Position numbers and translations under genes: made by a program | Shown here: positions 1 to 8,210 of the stretch, piece by piece | How positions within the stretch are numbered: position 1 is the first letter of the stretch | Layout of the letters: every line of letters begins with the position of its first letter | Assembly: GCA_050700115.1 (NCBI GenBank) | Contig: JBOHGG010000026.1 | Location: forward strand, 14,275-78,274 | DNA length: 64,000 nucleotides | Source of the DNA: GCA-003244245 sp050700115 | GTDB taxonomy: Bacteria > Actinomycetota > Actinomycetes > Mycobacteriales > Pseudonocardiaceae | Direction of reading: 5' to 3' | Notes under the pieces: model-generated | The model's database searches: none | What the model was told of the DNA's origin: nothing | The model's input: only the letters and a program-made list of their open reading frames with translations

Positions 1-1003
1 GCCTGCTACTGAGCCGGAAGAACTCCGCCCATCCGGCTGGGAACAGCACCGCCACCGGCAGGTTGACGATCACCCAGGTCACCGCCGCCGCAGCGGTTGC
101 CTGCAGTCCGGCCCGCAGCCGGCCGGTCCGCAGGCACAGCAGCAGGATCGGGCCCAGCAGGAACAGCGGGTAGAGCTTGGCAGCTGCGCCCAAGCCGAGC
201 AGCACACCCGCGAGCACCGGGCGCCGCCGGGCCCAGGCGAGCAGCCCTGCGGTGGCGAGCGCGGTGGCCAGCACGTCGAAATTGGTGAACGCGTGCACCA
301 CCACCAGCGGTGACAGCGCGGCCAGCGCGGCATCCCACGGTCGTCGCGGCGACAGCGACACCAGCGCCCACACCGTCACCAACCACGCCGCGGCCAGCCA
401 CACCGCGCTGATGTCGAAGTACACGACGGCGGGTACCGAACCGGGAAGCCAACCTCGATCCGCGACCGCCACCCAGGCCTGAGCAAGCTTGGCGACGGCG
501 AACTGGTACATCCCGGTGATCACCGGGTACTCCATGTACCGCACCTGCTCACCGGGCTGGCCCTGATTCTCGATCCACGAGGTGGCATACGGCAGGCCCG
601 CCAGCCCGGGCCGGTCCAGCCGCTCTGCGGTGTAGAGCGGGACAGTGTCCGAGTAGCACATCGCCCGGTACTGCCGACCGTCCCGCCAGTCCAGCTGCAG
701 CACACCGGCGCTGTCGGGGTAGGTCTGCAGGCACGGCGACTTGGCCAGCCAGCCGAGCGTCAAGGTGATCGTGGCGAGAAACAACACCACCCGCAGCGGG
801 GACCAGAACCAGTGCCGGCCCAGCACAGCGTGGCGGCCCAGCGGACCACCCACGATCCGGCTGGCCAGCCGGGGCACCGGATCGGTCCAGCTGGGCACTA
901 CCCGCTGCGACGGTGTCAGGGAGCGCCCATCGATCCGCCCGCCGGCCGAGCCGGCAGTCAGATCACCGCCGGCCGAGCCGGCGTTCAGATGGCGACGGGG
1001 CAC
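1..1003 (-). CDS. GT87-family (DUF2029) polyprenyl-phosphate-dependent mannosyltransferase, 3' part beyond the left edge
   Basis: Polytopic membrane glycosyltransferase of the GT87 type, a family that moves mannose or related sugars from a polyprenyl-phosphate donor at the outer face of the membrane. The frame opens with GTG at 1003, 36 nt after the ponA stop; no other start lies between that stop and 1003. About 334 codons are visible and the gene runs off the left edge. After a polar N-terminus of about 70 residues and a first hydrophobic segment come YMEYPVITGMY (near residue 156) and, later, NFDVLATALATAGLLAW and GLGAAAKLYPLFLLGP, all typical of this family. Position just downstream of ponA matches Rv0051 in mycobacteria. 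The exact sugar and acceptor cannot be told from sequence. Confidence 0.8.
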   Translation of the reverse strand, partial: MPRRHLNAGSAGGDLTAGSAGGRIDGRSLTPSQRVVPSWTDPVPRLASRIVGGPLGRHAVLGRHWFWSPLRVVLFLATITLTLGWLAKSPCLQTYPDSAGVLQLDWRDGRQYRAMCYSDTVPLYTAERLDRPGLAGLPYATSWIENQGQPGEQVRYMEYPVITGMYQFAVAKLAQAWVAVADRGWLPGSVPAVVYFDISAVWLAAAWLVTVWALVSLSPRRPWDAALAALSPLVVVHAFTNFDVLATALATAGLLAWARRRPVLAGVLLGLGAAAKLYPLFLLGPILLLCLRTGRLRAGLQATAAAAVTWVIVNLPVAVLFPAGWAEFFRLSSR

Positions 1004-1039
1004 GGCGGTGATGCTACGAAGCCTGCGACGACGCCACGG

Positions 1040-3415
1040 TCAACGCCGCTCACCGTCGCCTTCCTCGTCATCTCTGGGCGGGGAGTCGTCACATCCGAAC
1101 GGGAAGCAGTTCCGCGAAGACGGCTCGGACGACTCCTCCTCAGGCTCGACCGGCGTGGGGAGGAACTGCTCGAAATCGGGTTCGGGCCGGGCGGACGGTC
1201 TGGTTCGCCCGGGCTCACGGTTGGCCGACCGCTGCGGAGCCGCCTGCACGGGGGGTGGCGCGGCCGGACCGATCAGCGTGAACTCGGGGAAGTTCTCCAT
1301 CGGGGTGCCCGCGAGGTAGGAATTCATGAACCGCTGCCAGATCGCTCCGGGCACGCCGCGCCCGAAGATGTCGCCACCGGTGGAGTTCTTGATCGCCGAG
1401 TTCGCCGGGTCACCCACCCACACCGCGGTGGAGATCGAGGGGGTGTACCCGACCGTCCAGGCGGCGGAGTTGGAGCCAGTGTCGCCGAGCTGGTGGGTAC
1501 CGGTCTTGGCGGCGACCTGACGGCCACCGTCCAGTGGGATCTGCGAGCTGCGCGCAACGTCGGTCAACGTCGCGGTGAGGTTGCGAGCCAGCCGTGAGTT
1601 GCGCTCGAGGTTCGTCGGGTCGAAGGCCTGTTTCGGCTCGTTGACGTGCCGGTAGTCGACCTCGCCGCGGGCGTTGACGTACTCCCGGACGAAGAACGGA
1701 TCGTGACGCATCCCGTCAGCGGCGAAGGTCGCGTAGGCGTTGGCCATGTCGATGGTGTGCACCGCGTACTGGCCCAGCGTGATACCGACCGCAGGCTGCC
1801 CGCTGTCCAGCTCCGCCATCGAGCGCTTGCCGTTGACCTGCTCGGGGATGCCTGCCTGGATCGCGGCATCCCGGATCGTCTGCGCTCCCACGTCTTCGGC
1901 CAGCCGCACGAACGCCGTGTTGACCGACTGCGTCATCGCCTCGTGCAAGGTCAGCTTGGCGTAGTCGCGACTCTCCGAGTTGGCATAGGGTCTACCGTCA
2001 ATGACCAGCGGAGAGCTGCCATCGTAGATCGAGTTCAAGCCGATGTCCTGCTTGAGCGCGGCGATCATGGCGAACGGTTTGAAGGCCGAGCCCGGGCTCC
2101 ACGCCGGACCGCCGGCCAGGTCGAAACCCTCTCCTTCAGCTCCGCCGTAGTAGGCGATCACCCCCCCGCTTCGCGGATCGATCGCGACCAACGAGGAGTG
2201 CAGGTTGCGCGGCTGCGTGCGCAGCTCGGTGAGCACCGCGTCCCCAGCCAGCCGCTGCGCCCGGACATCGATGGTGGTGCTGATCCGCCCACCGTCGACG
2301 GCCAGCTGCTCTCGATTGATGCCCTGCTTCTCCAGCTCGTCAAGCACCCGGTCGACGATGTGTGCGCGGTCATCGGTCGGCGAGCCCGGGGCCTGCCCCG
2401 GCTCGATGGTCGCCGGGTACCCCGTCGCGGCCCGCTCGGTCTGGGTCAACCAGCCCTGGGCGACCATGCCGTCCAGCACGAAGTTCCACCGCAGCTCCGA
2501 CTGCTCCAGGTTCTTGGCCGGGTCCAACCGGGAGGGGGACCGGATCGCGGCGGCCAGCACCGCGGCCTCGGCGGGAGCGAGGCTCTGGACGTTCTTGCCG
2601 AAGTACGCCTGGCTGGCGGCCTGGATGCCGTAGGCGCCGCGGCCGAAGTAGATCGTGTTGAGGTAGTCCTCCAGGATCCGGTCCTTGGAGTTCTGCTTGG
2701 TTATCTTGGCCGCCACGATCACTTCACGGAACTTCCGGAACAAGCTGTACTCGTCCTGGCCGGTGGCGACCTTGACGTACTGCTGGGTGATCGTGGACCC
2801 ACCGCCGGTGCCGCCGGTGAGCTGCTTCCACGCGGCCCGCGCGATGCCCGTGATGTCGAATCCGGGGTTGGACCGGAAGCTGCGGTCCTCGGCAGCCAGC
2901 ACGGCGTTCTGCACGTGCACCGGAACCTCGTCGAGATCGACCGCGATTCGATTGCCCTGCTCGGGCACGTAGCGGCCGATCTCGGTGGTCCCGTCACTGG
3001 CCATGATCGTGGTGACCTGCTTGCGCTCCGCCGCCAGCAACTCCGGGGACGGCACGGTGAAGAACAACCAGCCGGCAAAGAACGCCAGCACCGGCGTCAG
3101 GACCGCGAGTAACAGGCCCACCAGCGCGACCCTGCGGATCCAGCGTCTCTTACCGCCTGTCCACGGCATCCACGGGTAGCGTCGCCGGTCATATTGATTT
3201 CCCTGATCGGTGGGCCGGGAGGCGGTGTGGGTGAGTAGCTCGGGCTCCTGCCGGGGCGGCAGGATCGGCCGCCCGGCCGGCAGCGGTGGCCGGCCACGCT
3301 CGGCCGAATCGCCGGCCCGCCCACCCTGTTGCCGGGGTTGGGCGAACCGCTCCGGTGGGCAGTTCTCACTCGGATCCCACGAGTGCCGACCGCTGTCATC
3401 TCGCTGGTCGCTCAC
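1040..3415 (-). CDS. ponA: Bifunctional class A penicillin-binding protein (transglycosylase/transpeptidase)
   Basis: Polymerises lipid II into glycan strands and cross-links the peptides in the cell wall. The 791-residue protein has a proline/arginine-rich cytoplasmic N-terminus, one transmembrane helix (about 96-120), a GT51 domain (about 140-320; catalytic Glu176 in AAEDRSF, then GGSTITQQYVK at 205-215) and a transpeptidase domain (about 400-690) with nucleophile Ser443 in SAFK, SVN at 497-499 and KTGT at 637-640. All catalytic motifs are intact. The C-terminal tail (about 700-791) is Pro/Glu-rich and disordered. It follows the DUF5318 gene on the same strand and precedes the GT87 gene, as Rv0049-ponA1-Rv0051 do in mycobacteria, so the three are probably co-transcribed. 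Confidence 0.95.
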   Translation of the reverse strand: MSDQRDDSGRHSWDPSENCPPERFAQPRQQGGRAGDSAERGRPPLPAGRPILPPRQEPELLTHTASRPTDQGNQYDRRRYPWMPWTGGKRRWIRRVALVGLLLAVLTPVLAFFAGWLFFTVPSPELLAAERKQVTTIMASDGTTEIGRYVPEQGNRIAVDLDEVPVHVQNAVLAAEDRSFRSNPGFDITGIARAAWKQLTGGTGGGSTITQQYVKVATGQDEYSLFRKFREVIVAAKITKQNSKDRILEDYLNTIYFGRGAYGIQAASQAYFGKNVQSLAPAEAAVLAAAIRSPSRLDPAKNLEQSELRWNFVLDGMVAQGWLTQTERAATGYPATIEPGQAPGSPTDDRAHIVDRVLDELEKQGINREQLAVDGGRISTTIDVRAQRLAGDAVLTELRTQPRNLHSSLVAIDPRSGGVIAYYGGAEGEGFDLAGGPAWSPGSAFKPFAMIAALKQDIGLNSIYDGSSPLVIDGRPYANSESRDYAKLTLHEAMTQSVNTAFVRLAEDVGAQTIRDAAIQAGIPEQVNGKRSMAELDSGQPAVGITLGQYAVHTIDMANAYATFAADGMRHDPFFVREYVNARGEVDYRHVNEPKQAFDPTNLERNSRLARNLTATLTDVARSSQIPLDGGRQVAAKTGTHQLGDTGSNSAAWTVGYTPSISTAVWVGDPANSAIKNSTGGDIFGRGVPGAIWQRFMNSYLAGTPMENFPEFTLIGPAAPPPVQAAPQRSANREPGRTRPSARPEPDFEQFLPTPVEPEEESSEPSSRNCFPFGCDDSPPRDDEEGDGERR

Positions 3416-3484
3416 GCGTTTGGCCTCCCAGACCAGTGTTCGGGCCGCGAAGGGTTCGACGATGGGTACGCCGCCGGGGGCGGG

Positions 3485-3889
3485 TCACTCCGCCGCGGTC
3501 CTCCTGCGGGACCGCCTGCTCCCGACACCCCTGGTCCCTAGGACGTATGACTGCACGAGGTGGTTCCAGCTGCACGTCCGGCAAACCTCGACGACGTACA
3601 CGCTGAACTGCTCGAACAGCGTCGCCATCCGGTTCAGCTCATCGAGGGTCCTGGCGGAGCCTGCGACATGCTTGAGTTCGTCACCGTACACCCACGAGAC
3701 CAGTGTCAAAGGCTCCTTGCGGCATACCGGGCAGGTGACCGAGCTGGGCTCGCCGTGGAACTTGGCGGCCCGGAGCAGATACGGGGTCGCGTCGCAGACG
3801 TCCATCACCCCGACCCGACCGGCATAGACCTCCGCGAGCAGCGCACGCCGCTGCAACGCGTAGTCCACCACCTGTCGTTCGGTCCGCAC
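3485..3889 (-). CDS. DUF5318 family protein (Rv0049-like), zinc-ribbon-like
   Basis: Small conserved actinobacterial protein of unknown function. Two cysteine pairs, CPVC (in VTCPVCRKEPL) and CRTC (in EVCRTCSWNHL), about 50 residues apart, suggest a zinc ribbon. I place the start at GTG 3889 (product begins MRTERQVVDYALQ) because homologues begin there; an in-frame ATG at 3922 would add 11 residues. It lies upstream of ponA on the same strand and diverges from padR-ino1, so its promoter shares the 3.9-4.0 kb intergenic region. A role linked to cell-wall synthesis is only a guess from position. Confidence 0.8.
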   Translation of the reverse strand: MRTERQVVDYALQRRALLAEVYAGRVGVMDVCDATPYLLRAAKFHGEPSSVTCPVCRKEPLTLVSWVYGDELKHVAGSARTLDELNRMATLFEQFSVYVVEVCRTCSWNHLVQSYVLGTRGVGSRRSRRRTAAE

Positions 3890-3968
3890 GCCAGACAGCC
3901 TACGCAACCGTTTCGTGATCATCGCTGCGGCGTTCCGGCGACCCCGCCAGTCCCTGACGCTGCCGAGA

Positions 3969-3987
3969 TGTATCGCCGCGATATAAT
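3969..3987 (+). promoter_or_regulatory. Probable PadR operator overlapping the -10 element of the padR-ino1 promoter
   Basis: An inverted repeat TATCG-ccg-CGATA (3971-3983) sits 40 nt upstream of the padR GTG start. The -10 hexamer TATAAT (3982-3987), a perfect match, overlaps its right arm. PadR regulators bind palindromes with ATGTAT/ATACAT-like ends near their own promoters, so autoregulation of padR-ino1 by this site is a reasonable inference. The -35 region is weak. Confidence 0.6.
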
Positions 3988-4023
3988 CGCCTTACACATC
4001 GAATCCCTGCTTGGAGGTGCCGC

Positions 4024-4620
4024 GTGCTGGAGCTGGCGGTGCTCGGAGTGCTCCACGACGATCCGATGCACGGCTACGAACTGCGCAAACGGCTCACCGA
4101 TCTGCTCGGGGCGTTTCGCGCCTGCTCCTTCGGCTCTCTATACCCCACATTGCGCCGGTTGCAACGCTGCGGCTTCATCGTCGAGGACAACGAGCGGCCA
4201 GAGGATTCGCGGGACCTGCGCGCCAGCCGGGGCAAGCCCTGGGCCCGCCGCGCCCGGCGGGTGTACAAGCTCACCGCGGACGGCAAGGAGCGCTTCGCCA
4301 CCTTGCTGGCCGATGCCGGCCCACAGACCTGGGAGGACGACGGCTTCGGAGTGCACCTGGCGTTCTTCTCGCGGACCCCCGCTGAAGTCAGGATGCGCAT
4401 CCTGGAGGGCAGACGTCGCCGAGTCGAGGAACGTCGGGAGGGACTGCGGGCTGTGCTGGCGCGGACCGGCAACCAAATCGACCGCTACACCAGCGAACTC
4501 CACCGGATGGGTCTGGAGACCAGCGAGCGTGAAGTGCGCTGGCTCAACGAACTGATAGCCCAGGAACAGGCGAACCCAGCACCAACACACGACGACAGAG
4601 AAGGGTCAGACCATGACTGA
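4024..4620 (+). CDS. PadR family transcriptional regulator
   Basis: DNA-binding repressor of the PadR type, 198 residues. The N-terminal winged helix (1-80) reads LELAVLGVLHDDPMHGYEL... SLYPTLRRLQRCGFI, with the wing near 75-95. The rest (about 105-190) is a charged helical dimerisation region. The start is GTG 4024 with a GGAGG ribosome site at about 4012-4016. The gene overlaps ino1 by 8 nt (ATG at 4613 inside the last codons), so the two are translationally coupled. This padR-ino1 pair is conserved in Actinobacteria (Rv0047c-Rv0046c). The ligand is unknown; regulation of inositol synthesis is inferred from linkage. Confidence 0.9.
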   Translation: MLELAVLGVLHDDPMHGYELRKRLTDLLGAFRACSFGSLYPTLRRLQRCGFIVEDNERPEDSRDLRASRGKPWARRARRVYKLTADGKERFATLLADAGPQTWEDDGFGVHLAFFSRTPAEVRMRILEGRRRRVEERREGLRAVLARTGNQIDRYTSELHRMGLETSEREVRWLNELIAQEQANPAPTHDDREGSDHD

Positions 4621-5722
4621 AGGCCGCGTCGAGCATCACGGCGGTCCCGGCATCCGGGTCGCCATTGTGGGCGTCGGCAACTGCGCTGCCTCCCTGGTAC
4701 AGGGCGTGTACTACTACCGCGCCGCCGATCCCACCGCCCGGGTGCCCGGTCTCATGCACGTGCAGTTCGGTAACTACCACGTCGGTGACCTTCAGTTCGT
4801 CGCGGCGTTCGACGTCGATGCCAAGAAGGTGGGGCGCGACCTGTCCGAGGCCATCGTGGCAAGCGAGAACAACACCATCTCGATCTGCGACGTGCCGCCG
4901 TTGGGGGTCACCGTGCACCGCGGGCACACGATGGATGGTCTGGGCGAGTACTACCGGGACATCATCACCGAGTCCGACGAGAAGCCGGTCGACGTGGTCG
5001 ATCTGCTGCGCGAGTCCGGCGCCGACGTGCTGGTGTCCTATCTTCCGGTGGGCTCGGAGGAGGCGGACCGCTTCTACGCCCAATGCGCGCTGGACGCCGG
5101 GGTCGCGTTCGTCAACGCGCTGCCGGTGTTCATCGCCTCTGATCCGGCGTGGGCGCGCAAGTTCACCTCAGCCGGGGTACCGATCATCGGTGATGACATC
5201 AAGTCCCAGGTCGGGGCCACCATCACGCACCGGGTGCTGGCCAAGCTGTTCGAGGACCGTGGGGTGGAACTGGTGCGGACCTACCAGCTCAACTTCGGCG
5301 GCAACATGGACTTCATGAACATGCTGGAGCGCAAGCGGCTGCAGTCGAAGAAAATCTCCAAGACGCAGTCGGTGACCTCACAGGTGCCGCATGAGATGGA
5401 GAAGGCGGCGGTGCATATCGGCCCTTCGGACCACGTGCCGTGGCTCGATGATCGCAAGTGGGCTTACGTGCGGCTGGAGGGCCGGGCATTCGGCGACGTG
5501 CCGCTGAACATGGAGTACAAGCTCGAGGTCTGGGACTCACCCAACTCCGCCGGCGTGATCATCGACGCGATCCGGGCAGCGAAGATCGCGAAAGACCGGG
5601 GCATCGGCGGCCCGATCGTCTCCGCATCGTCGTATTTCATGAAGTCACCGCCGGTGCAGTACTCCGACTCCGACGCCCACCAAGCCGTCGAGGCGTTCAT
5701 CCGCGGCGACTTGGACCGATAG
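4613..5722 (+). CDS. ino1: Inositol-3-phosphate synthase
   Basis: Converts glucose 6-phosphate to 1L-myo-inositol 3-phosphate using NAD, the first step towards phosphatidylinositol, mycothiol and inositol-containing lipids of Actinobacteria. The 369-residue length matches the bacterial family. The N-terminal Rossmann motif is VAIVGVGNCAASLVQG; other conserved segments are NYHVGDLQFVAAFDVD, GDDIKSQVGATI and QLNFGGNMDFMNM. It is coupled to padR by an 8-nt overlap. The 22-bp repeat array starts 21 nt after its stop. Confidence 0.96.
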   Translation: MTEGRVEHHGGPGIRVAIVGVGNCAASLVQGVYYYRAADPTARVPGLMHVQFGNYHVGDLQFVAAFDVDAKKVGRDLSEAIVASENNTISICDVPPLGVTVHRGHTMDGLGEYYRDIITESDEKPVDVVDLLRESGADVLVSYLPVGSEEADRFYAQCALDAGVAFVNALPVFIASDPAWARKFTSAGVPIIGDDIKSQVGATITHRVLAKLFEDRGVELVRTYQLNFGGNMDFMNMLERKRLQSKKISKTQSVTSQVPHEMEKAAVHIGPSDHVPWLDDRKWAYVRLEGRAFGDVPLNMEYKLEVWDSPNSAGVIIDAIRAAKIAKDRGIGGPIVSASSYFMKSPPVQYSDSDAHQAVEAFIRGDLDR

Positions 5723-5742
5723 TCCTCCCCCTACTACCCGGC

Positions 5743-5830
5743 GTGTCAGGCTCCCATGCCCGGTGTGTCAGGCTCCTGTGTCCGGTGTGTCAGGCTCCTG
5801 TGTCCGGTGTGTCAGGCTCCCGTGCACAGG
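5743..5830 (+). repeat. 22-bp tandem repeat array, locus 1 (4 units)
   Basis: Four head-to-tail 22-bp units start at 5743, 5765, 5787 and 5809. Each begins GTGTCAGGCTCC and most end in (C/T)CCGGT. There is no spacer, so this is not CRISPR. It lies between the convergent ends of ino1 and the 5840-6274 gene. The same unit family occurs at 6379, 8109, 22628 and 50340. Confidence 0.85.
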
Positions 5831-5839
5831 TCGGCGCCG

Positions 5840-6274
5840 TCATGCCGGGGGCTGCGGCGGGACGGGCGGCGCCGGGGAGGTGGTGCCGTCGGGTTTCTCG
5901 GCCGCGGCGCTCAGCGCACGGCCGCGTTTGAGGTGCCAGACCAGCACGGGTGCCCCGACCCCGGCGATGATGAGGCCGCTGAGCATGTCGTCGAGACCGC
6001 GGCTGCGGCGGTCGTCGATCGCCCGGTCCTTCGCGGCCTGGCGCTGCTGCTCCGTCGGCTCCGTGGGCCCGGGCGAGTCCGGGGGGTAGCGGTACTCGTA
6101 GCTGTAACTGGGCAGGCCCAGGCTCGGGAACAGGGCGTTTTTGGCGCCGAAGAGGCCCATGGTGATGCCGGTGACGACGAAGCCGAGGCCGACGAGCGCC
6201 GCCGCATAGAAGTACAGGAGCACGACCCAGCTGCGCCTCGCCGACTGCGGCTCAAGCCTGGAATCAGCTGCCAT
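5840..6274 (-). CDS. Hypothetical membrane protein with two transmembrane segments
   Basis: Product of 144 residues that I do not recognise. A hydrophobic segment near 18-45 (VVLLYFYAAALVGLGFVVTG) is followed by a Tyr/Pro-rich extracytoplasmic stretch (SYSYEYRYPPDSPG), a charged linker, and a second hydrophobic segment near 95-112 (DMLSGLIIAGVGAPVLVW); the tail is Pro/Ala-rich. The ATG at 6274 has a strong GGAGGGAG ribosome site about 10 nt upstream, which supports it as a real gene. It converges on ino1 across the first repeat array. Confidence 0.7.
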   Translation of the reverse strand: MAADSRLEPQSARRSWVVLLYFYAAALVGLGFVVTGITMGLFGAKNALFPSLGLPSYSYEYRYPPDSPGPTEPTEQQRQAAKDRAIDDRRSRGLDDMLSGLIIAGVGAPVLVWHLKRGRALSAAAEKPDGTTSPAPPVPPQPPA

Positions 6275-6543
6275 CTTGCGCTACTCCCTCCATCGAGGCG
6301 CGGCGGCAAGCGATATATGGAGACGTATCGGGGCAAAGGGAGGTCCCGTTACCGCGTGTGTCTCCACACCCGGCCGGTGTGTCGGCCTCCTGTGCACGGT
6401 GTGTCGGCCTCCTGTGCACGGCTGCCGCCTGTGGTCCACGTCTCGACCGTCGTGGGATACCCGGCTGTACCGATCGGGGAAACGGGTCCGGCTCACGGGT
6501 GGCCGTTCGCCTGAGGTTCACGCGGTGAGCGCCCTGACCGCTC
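6275..6543. other. Non-coding stretch upstream of the 5840-6274 gene
   Basis: Holds the promoter side of the minus-strand membrane-protein gene and the second 22-bp repeat array. The sequence at 6312-6332 has CGATA and TATCG half-sites separated by 11 bases, possibly a regulatory site, but with only 5-bp arms. No convincing coding frame is seen. Confidence 0.4.
6379..6422 (+). repeat. 22-bp tandem repeat array, locus 2 (2 units)
   Basis: Two units at 6379 and 6401, each GTGTCGGCCTCC followed by TGTGCACGG, the same 22-bp period and layout as the array after ino1. Intergenic. Confidence 0.8.
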
Positions 6544-6800
6544 CGTACCGGCCTCATTCCCGCCTGAGTTCGACTTCGACGCCCAGGCACCGCAGGCCCA
6601 GGCCGGTCAGTTCAGTTACAACTGCGACTTCGTCGCGCTGCTGCCGGTTACCCGACGACCGGGACCGGTCGCTGCTCATGGTCAATCACGAGTATCCCCC
6701 GAGTCGTTCATGTTCCCTGAACTATGACAAGGCCAATCCACCGCGAGCAGGTGGACACGGGGTGGGCAGGCGCACTGCCGGAGCGTCGTGTTGGTGACAC
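6544..6800 (+). pseudogene. Remnant of a PhoX-family (DUF839) phosphatase gene
   Basis: Translated fragments match the start of PhoX-type alkaline phosphatases but lie in different frames. FSYNCDFVALLPV is in one frame (about 6607-6645), SLLMVNHEY in another (about 6670-6697), ESFMFPEL back in the first, and YDKANP and REQVD in later frames. PhoX proteins normally read about YNxDFVA-LP ... LLVVNHEYT ... LMFP in one frame, so this is a short piece with several frameshifts and no remaining start or C-terminus. No function is expected. Confidence 0.6.
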
Positions 6801-6935
6801 GCGGCCCGCCTCGGGCCGGCTCGACCCCCCTGAAGAACCCAGTGAGCCGCCGGATCAACGCCACCACGCCGATGGGGCTCACCGTCCGGCGGCCGGGTCG
6901 CGCCGAGGTACCGGGCGCAGCGGCCTGATCCGTCG
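6801..6935. other. Short intergenic stretch, nothing recognised
   Basis: Lies between the PhoX remnant and the stop of the minus-strand flippase-like gene. No reading frame or repeat stands out. Confidence 0.4.
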
Positions 6936-8063
6936 TCATGCCGGGGCCTGCGCAACGCGACGCGCGCGGTCTGCACCCCGGCGACGCAGCCACCAACTCA
7001 CCAATGCGCCGACGACGACCGGGAGCCAGAACTGCAGCACGCGGAACACCACGACCGCCGCGGCAGCGACACCGACAGATGTGCCGAAGGCCGCCAGCAC
7101 CGCGACGGCGCCGACCTCGACGAATCCCAGCCCACCAGGCGACACCCCGACGATGCCGAACAGGGTCGAGATCGCGTAGGCGACCAATGCGACGACCGGC
7201 CGGTCGCCTCCTCCGACGGCGGCCAGCGCGGCCCAGAGCATCACGACGCCGAGCAGGTCGATCGCGACTGCGCAACCCACCGCCGGCAGCATCGCGACGG
7301 GCCGGCGGCGCAGCAGCCCGACCGCCTCGTAGAGCTCGTCGGCGCCAGTGACATCGTGCTGGCGGGTGGGGCGCCGCAGCACGACGTCCACCGCCCGGTC
7401 CGGCAGGCTCCACAGCCGACGGAGCAGCTCGCGGCTGCGGACCGCGGCGAGCAGCGCCGCCACATGCACTGTCAGCATCACCACGAAGATCACCACCGCG
7501 ACCACTTCGGGTCTGGTGATCCGACCGTCGAGCCACACCACCACGATGCCGGCCGCGAGGGTGACGACGAAGGCGACCTCGGTCATGGCAGCCGCCACTA
7601 CGTAGGCGCCGCTGACCCGCGCAGCGGACAGCCCCCGGCGCCGACCGTCCGCGACGAACACCGCCAGCCCCGCCAGACCGCCGGACTTCACCGCCAGGTT
7701 CAACGCCAGCGCCGCCACCGTCACAGGTACCAGGAAAATGATCTCGGCAAAGCCACCGACGCCCACAAGCCTGCGGCAGAACACATGCAACAGCACCCAG
7801 TCCACCCATAACAGCACCAGCGCCGCGACGCCGACCACCAGCCAGCCGCGGTCCGCATCGCGCAGCGCACGCCCAGTGGTTGGCAGCTCGCCGCGGTGAA
7901 CCCACACCAGTGCGGCGAGCGCAGCGACCACCAGCACGGCACCCGCCCAGCGCAGCCCCCTGCTGGTCCCCACGGCTTCTCCCGCTCGCCTGGTCGCTGG
8001 GTAACCATCGTGAACGGGCAGCCGCCCCGCTGGATAGCGCCATACCGGCGAACACCGGCGCAC
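6936..8063 (-). CDS. Lysylphosphatidylglycerol synthase transmembrane region / UPF0104 family flippase-like protein
   Basis: Polytopic membrane protein of up to 375 residues with about eight hydrophobic helices and no soluble domain. Family features visible are LNLAVKSGGLAGLAVFV and, near the C-terminus, GIVGVSPGGLGFVEVGAVAVLAAFG, the conserved glycine-rich segment of UPF0104/LPG-synthase TM proteins. Members of this group are lipid flippases or uncharacterised. ATG 8063 gives an unusually Arg/Pro-rich N-terminus; GTG at 7973 (product starts VGTSRGLRW) is a plausible later start. It sits downstream of leuS on the same strand, separated by a 22-bp repeat array. Confidence 0.8.
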   Translation of the reverse strand: MRRCSPVWRYPAGRLPVHDGYPATRRAGEAVGTSRGLRWAGAVLVVAALAALVWVHRGELPTTGRALRDADRGWLVVGVAALVLLWVDWVLLHVFCRRLVGVGGFAEIIFLVPVTVAALALNLAVKSGGLAGLAVFVADGRRRGLSAARVSGAYVVAAAMTEVAFVVTLAAGIVVVWLDGRITRPEVVAVVIFVVMLTVHVAALLAAVRSRELLRRLWSLPDRAVDVVLRRPTRQHDVTGADELYEAVGLLRRRPVAMLPAVGCAVAIDLLGVVMLWAALAAVGGGDRPVVALVAYAISTLFGIVGVSPGGLGFVEVGAVAVLAAFGTSVGVAAAAVVVFRVLQFWLPVVVGALVSWWLRRRGADRARRVAQAPA

Positions 8064-8108
8064 CGAGCGAACCCCGGCGCGACGAGCTCACCCGCCGAAC
8101 GGACCTAC

Positions 8109-8196
8109 ACCGGACCTAGTAGCCCGACACACCGGGCACCACGGCCCGACACACCGGACCCAGGAGCCCGACACACCGGGCACCACGGCCCGACAC
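8109..8196 (-). repeat. 22-bp tandem repeat array, locus 3 (4 units, minus orientation)
   Basis: Four 22-bp units in the opposite orientation (plus-strand units start ACCGG and end CCCGACAC) at 8109, 8131, 8153 and 8175. Two subtypes alternate: units 1 and 3 have AGTAGCCCGAC or AGGAGCCCGAC, units 2 and 4 have CACGGCCCGAC. This gives a 44-bp higher-order period. It lies between leuS and the next gene downstream. Confidence 0.85.
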
Positions 8197-8210
8197 GCGC
8201 GGACGGGGGG

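Noticed and set aside
1646..3112. 488-codon plus-strand frame opposite ponA
   Set aside because: Antisense shadow of ponA caused by high GC; no domain or ribosome site.
6276..6797. 173-codon plus-strand frame as an intact gene
   Set aside because: It spans repeats and only part of it matches PhoX; other PhoX pieces are in other frames.
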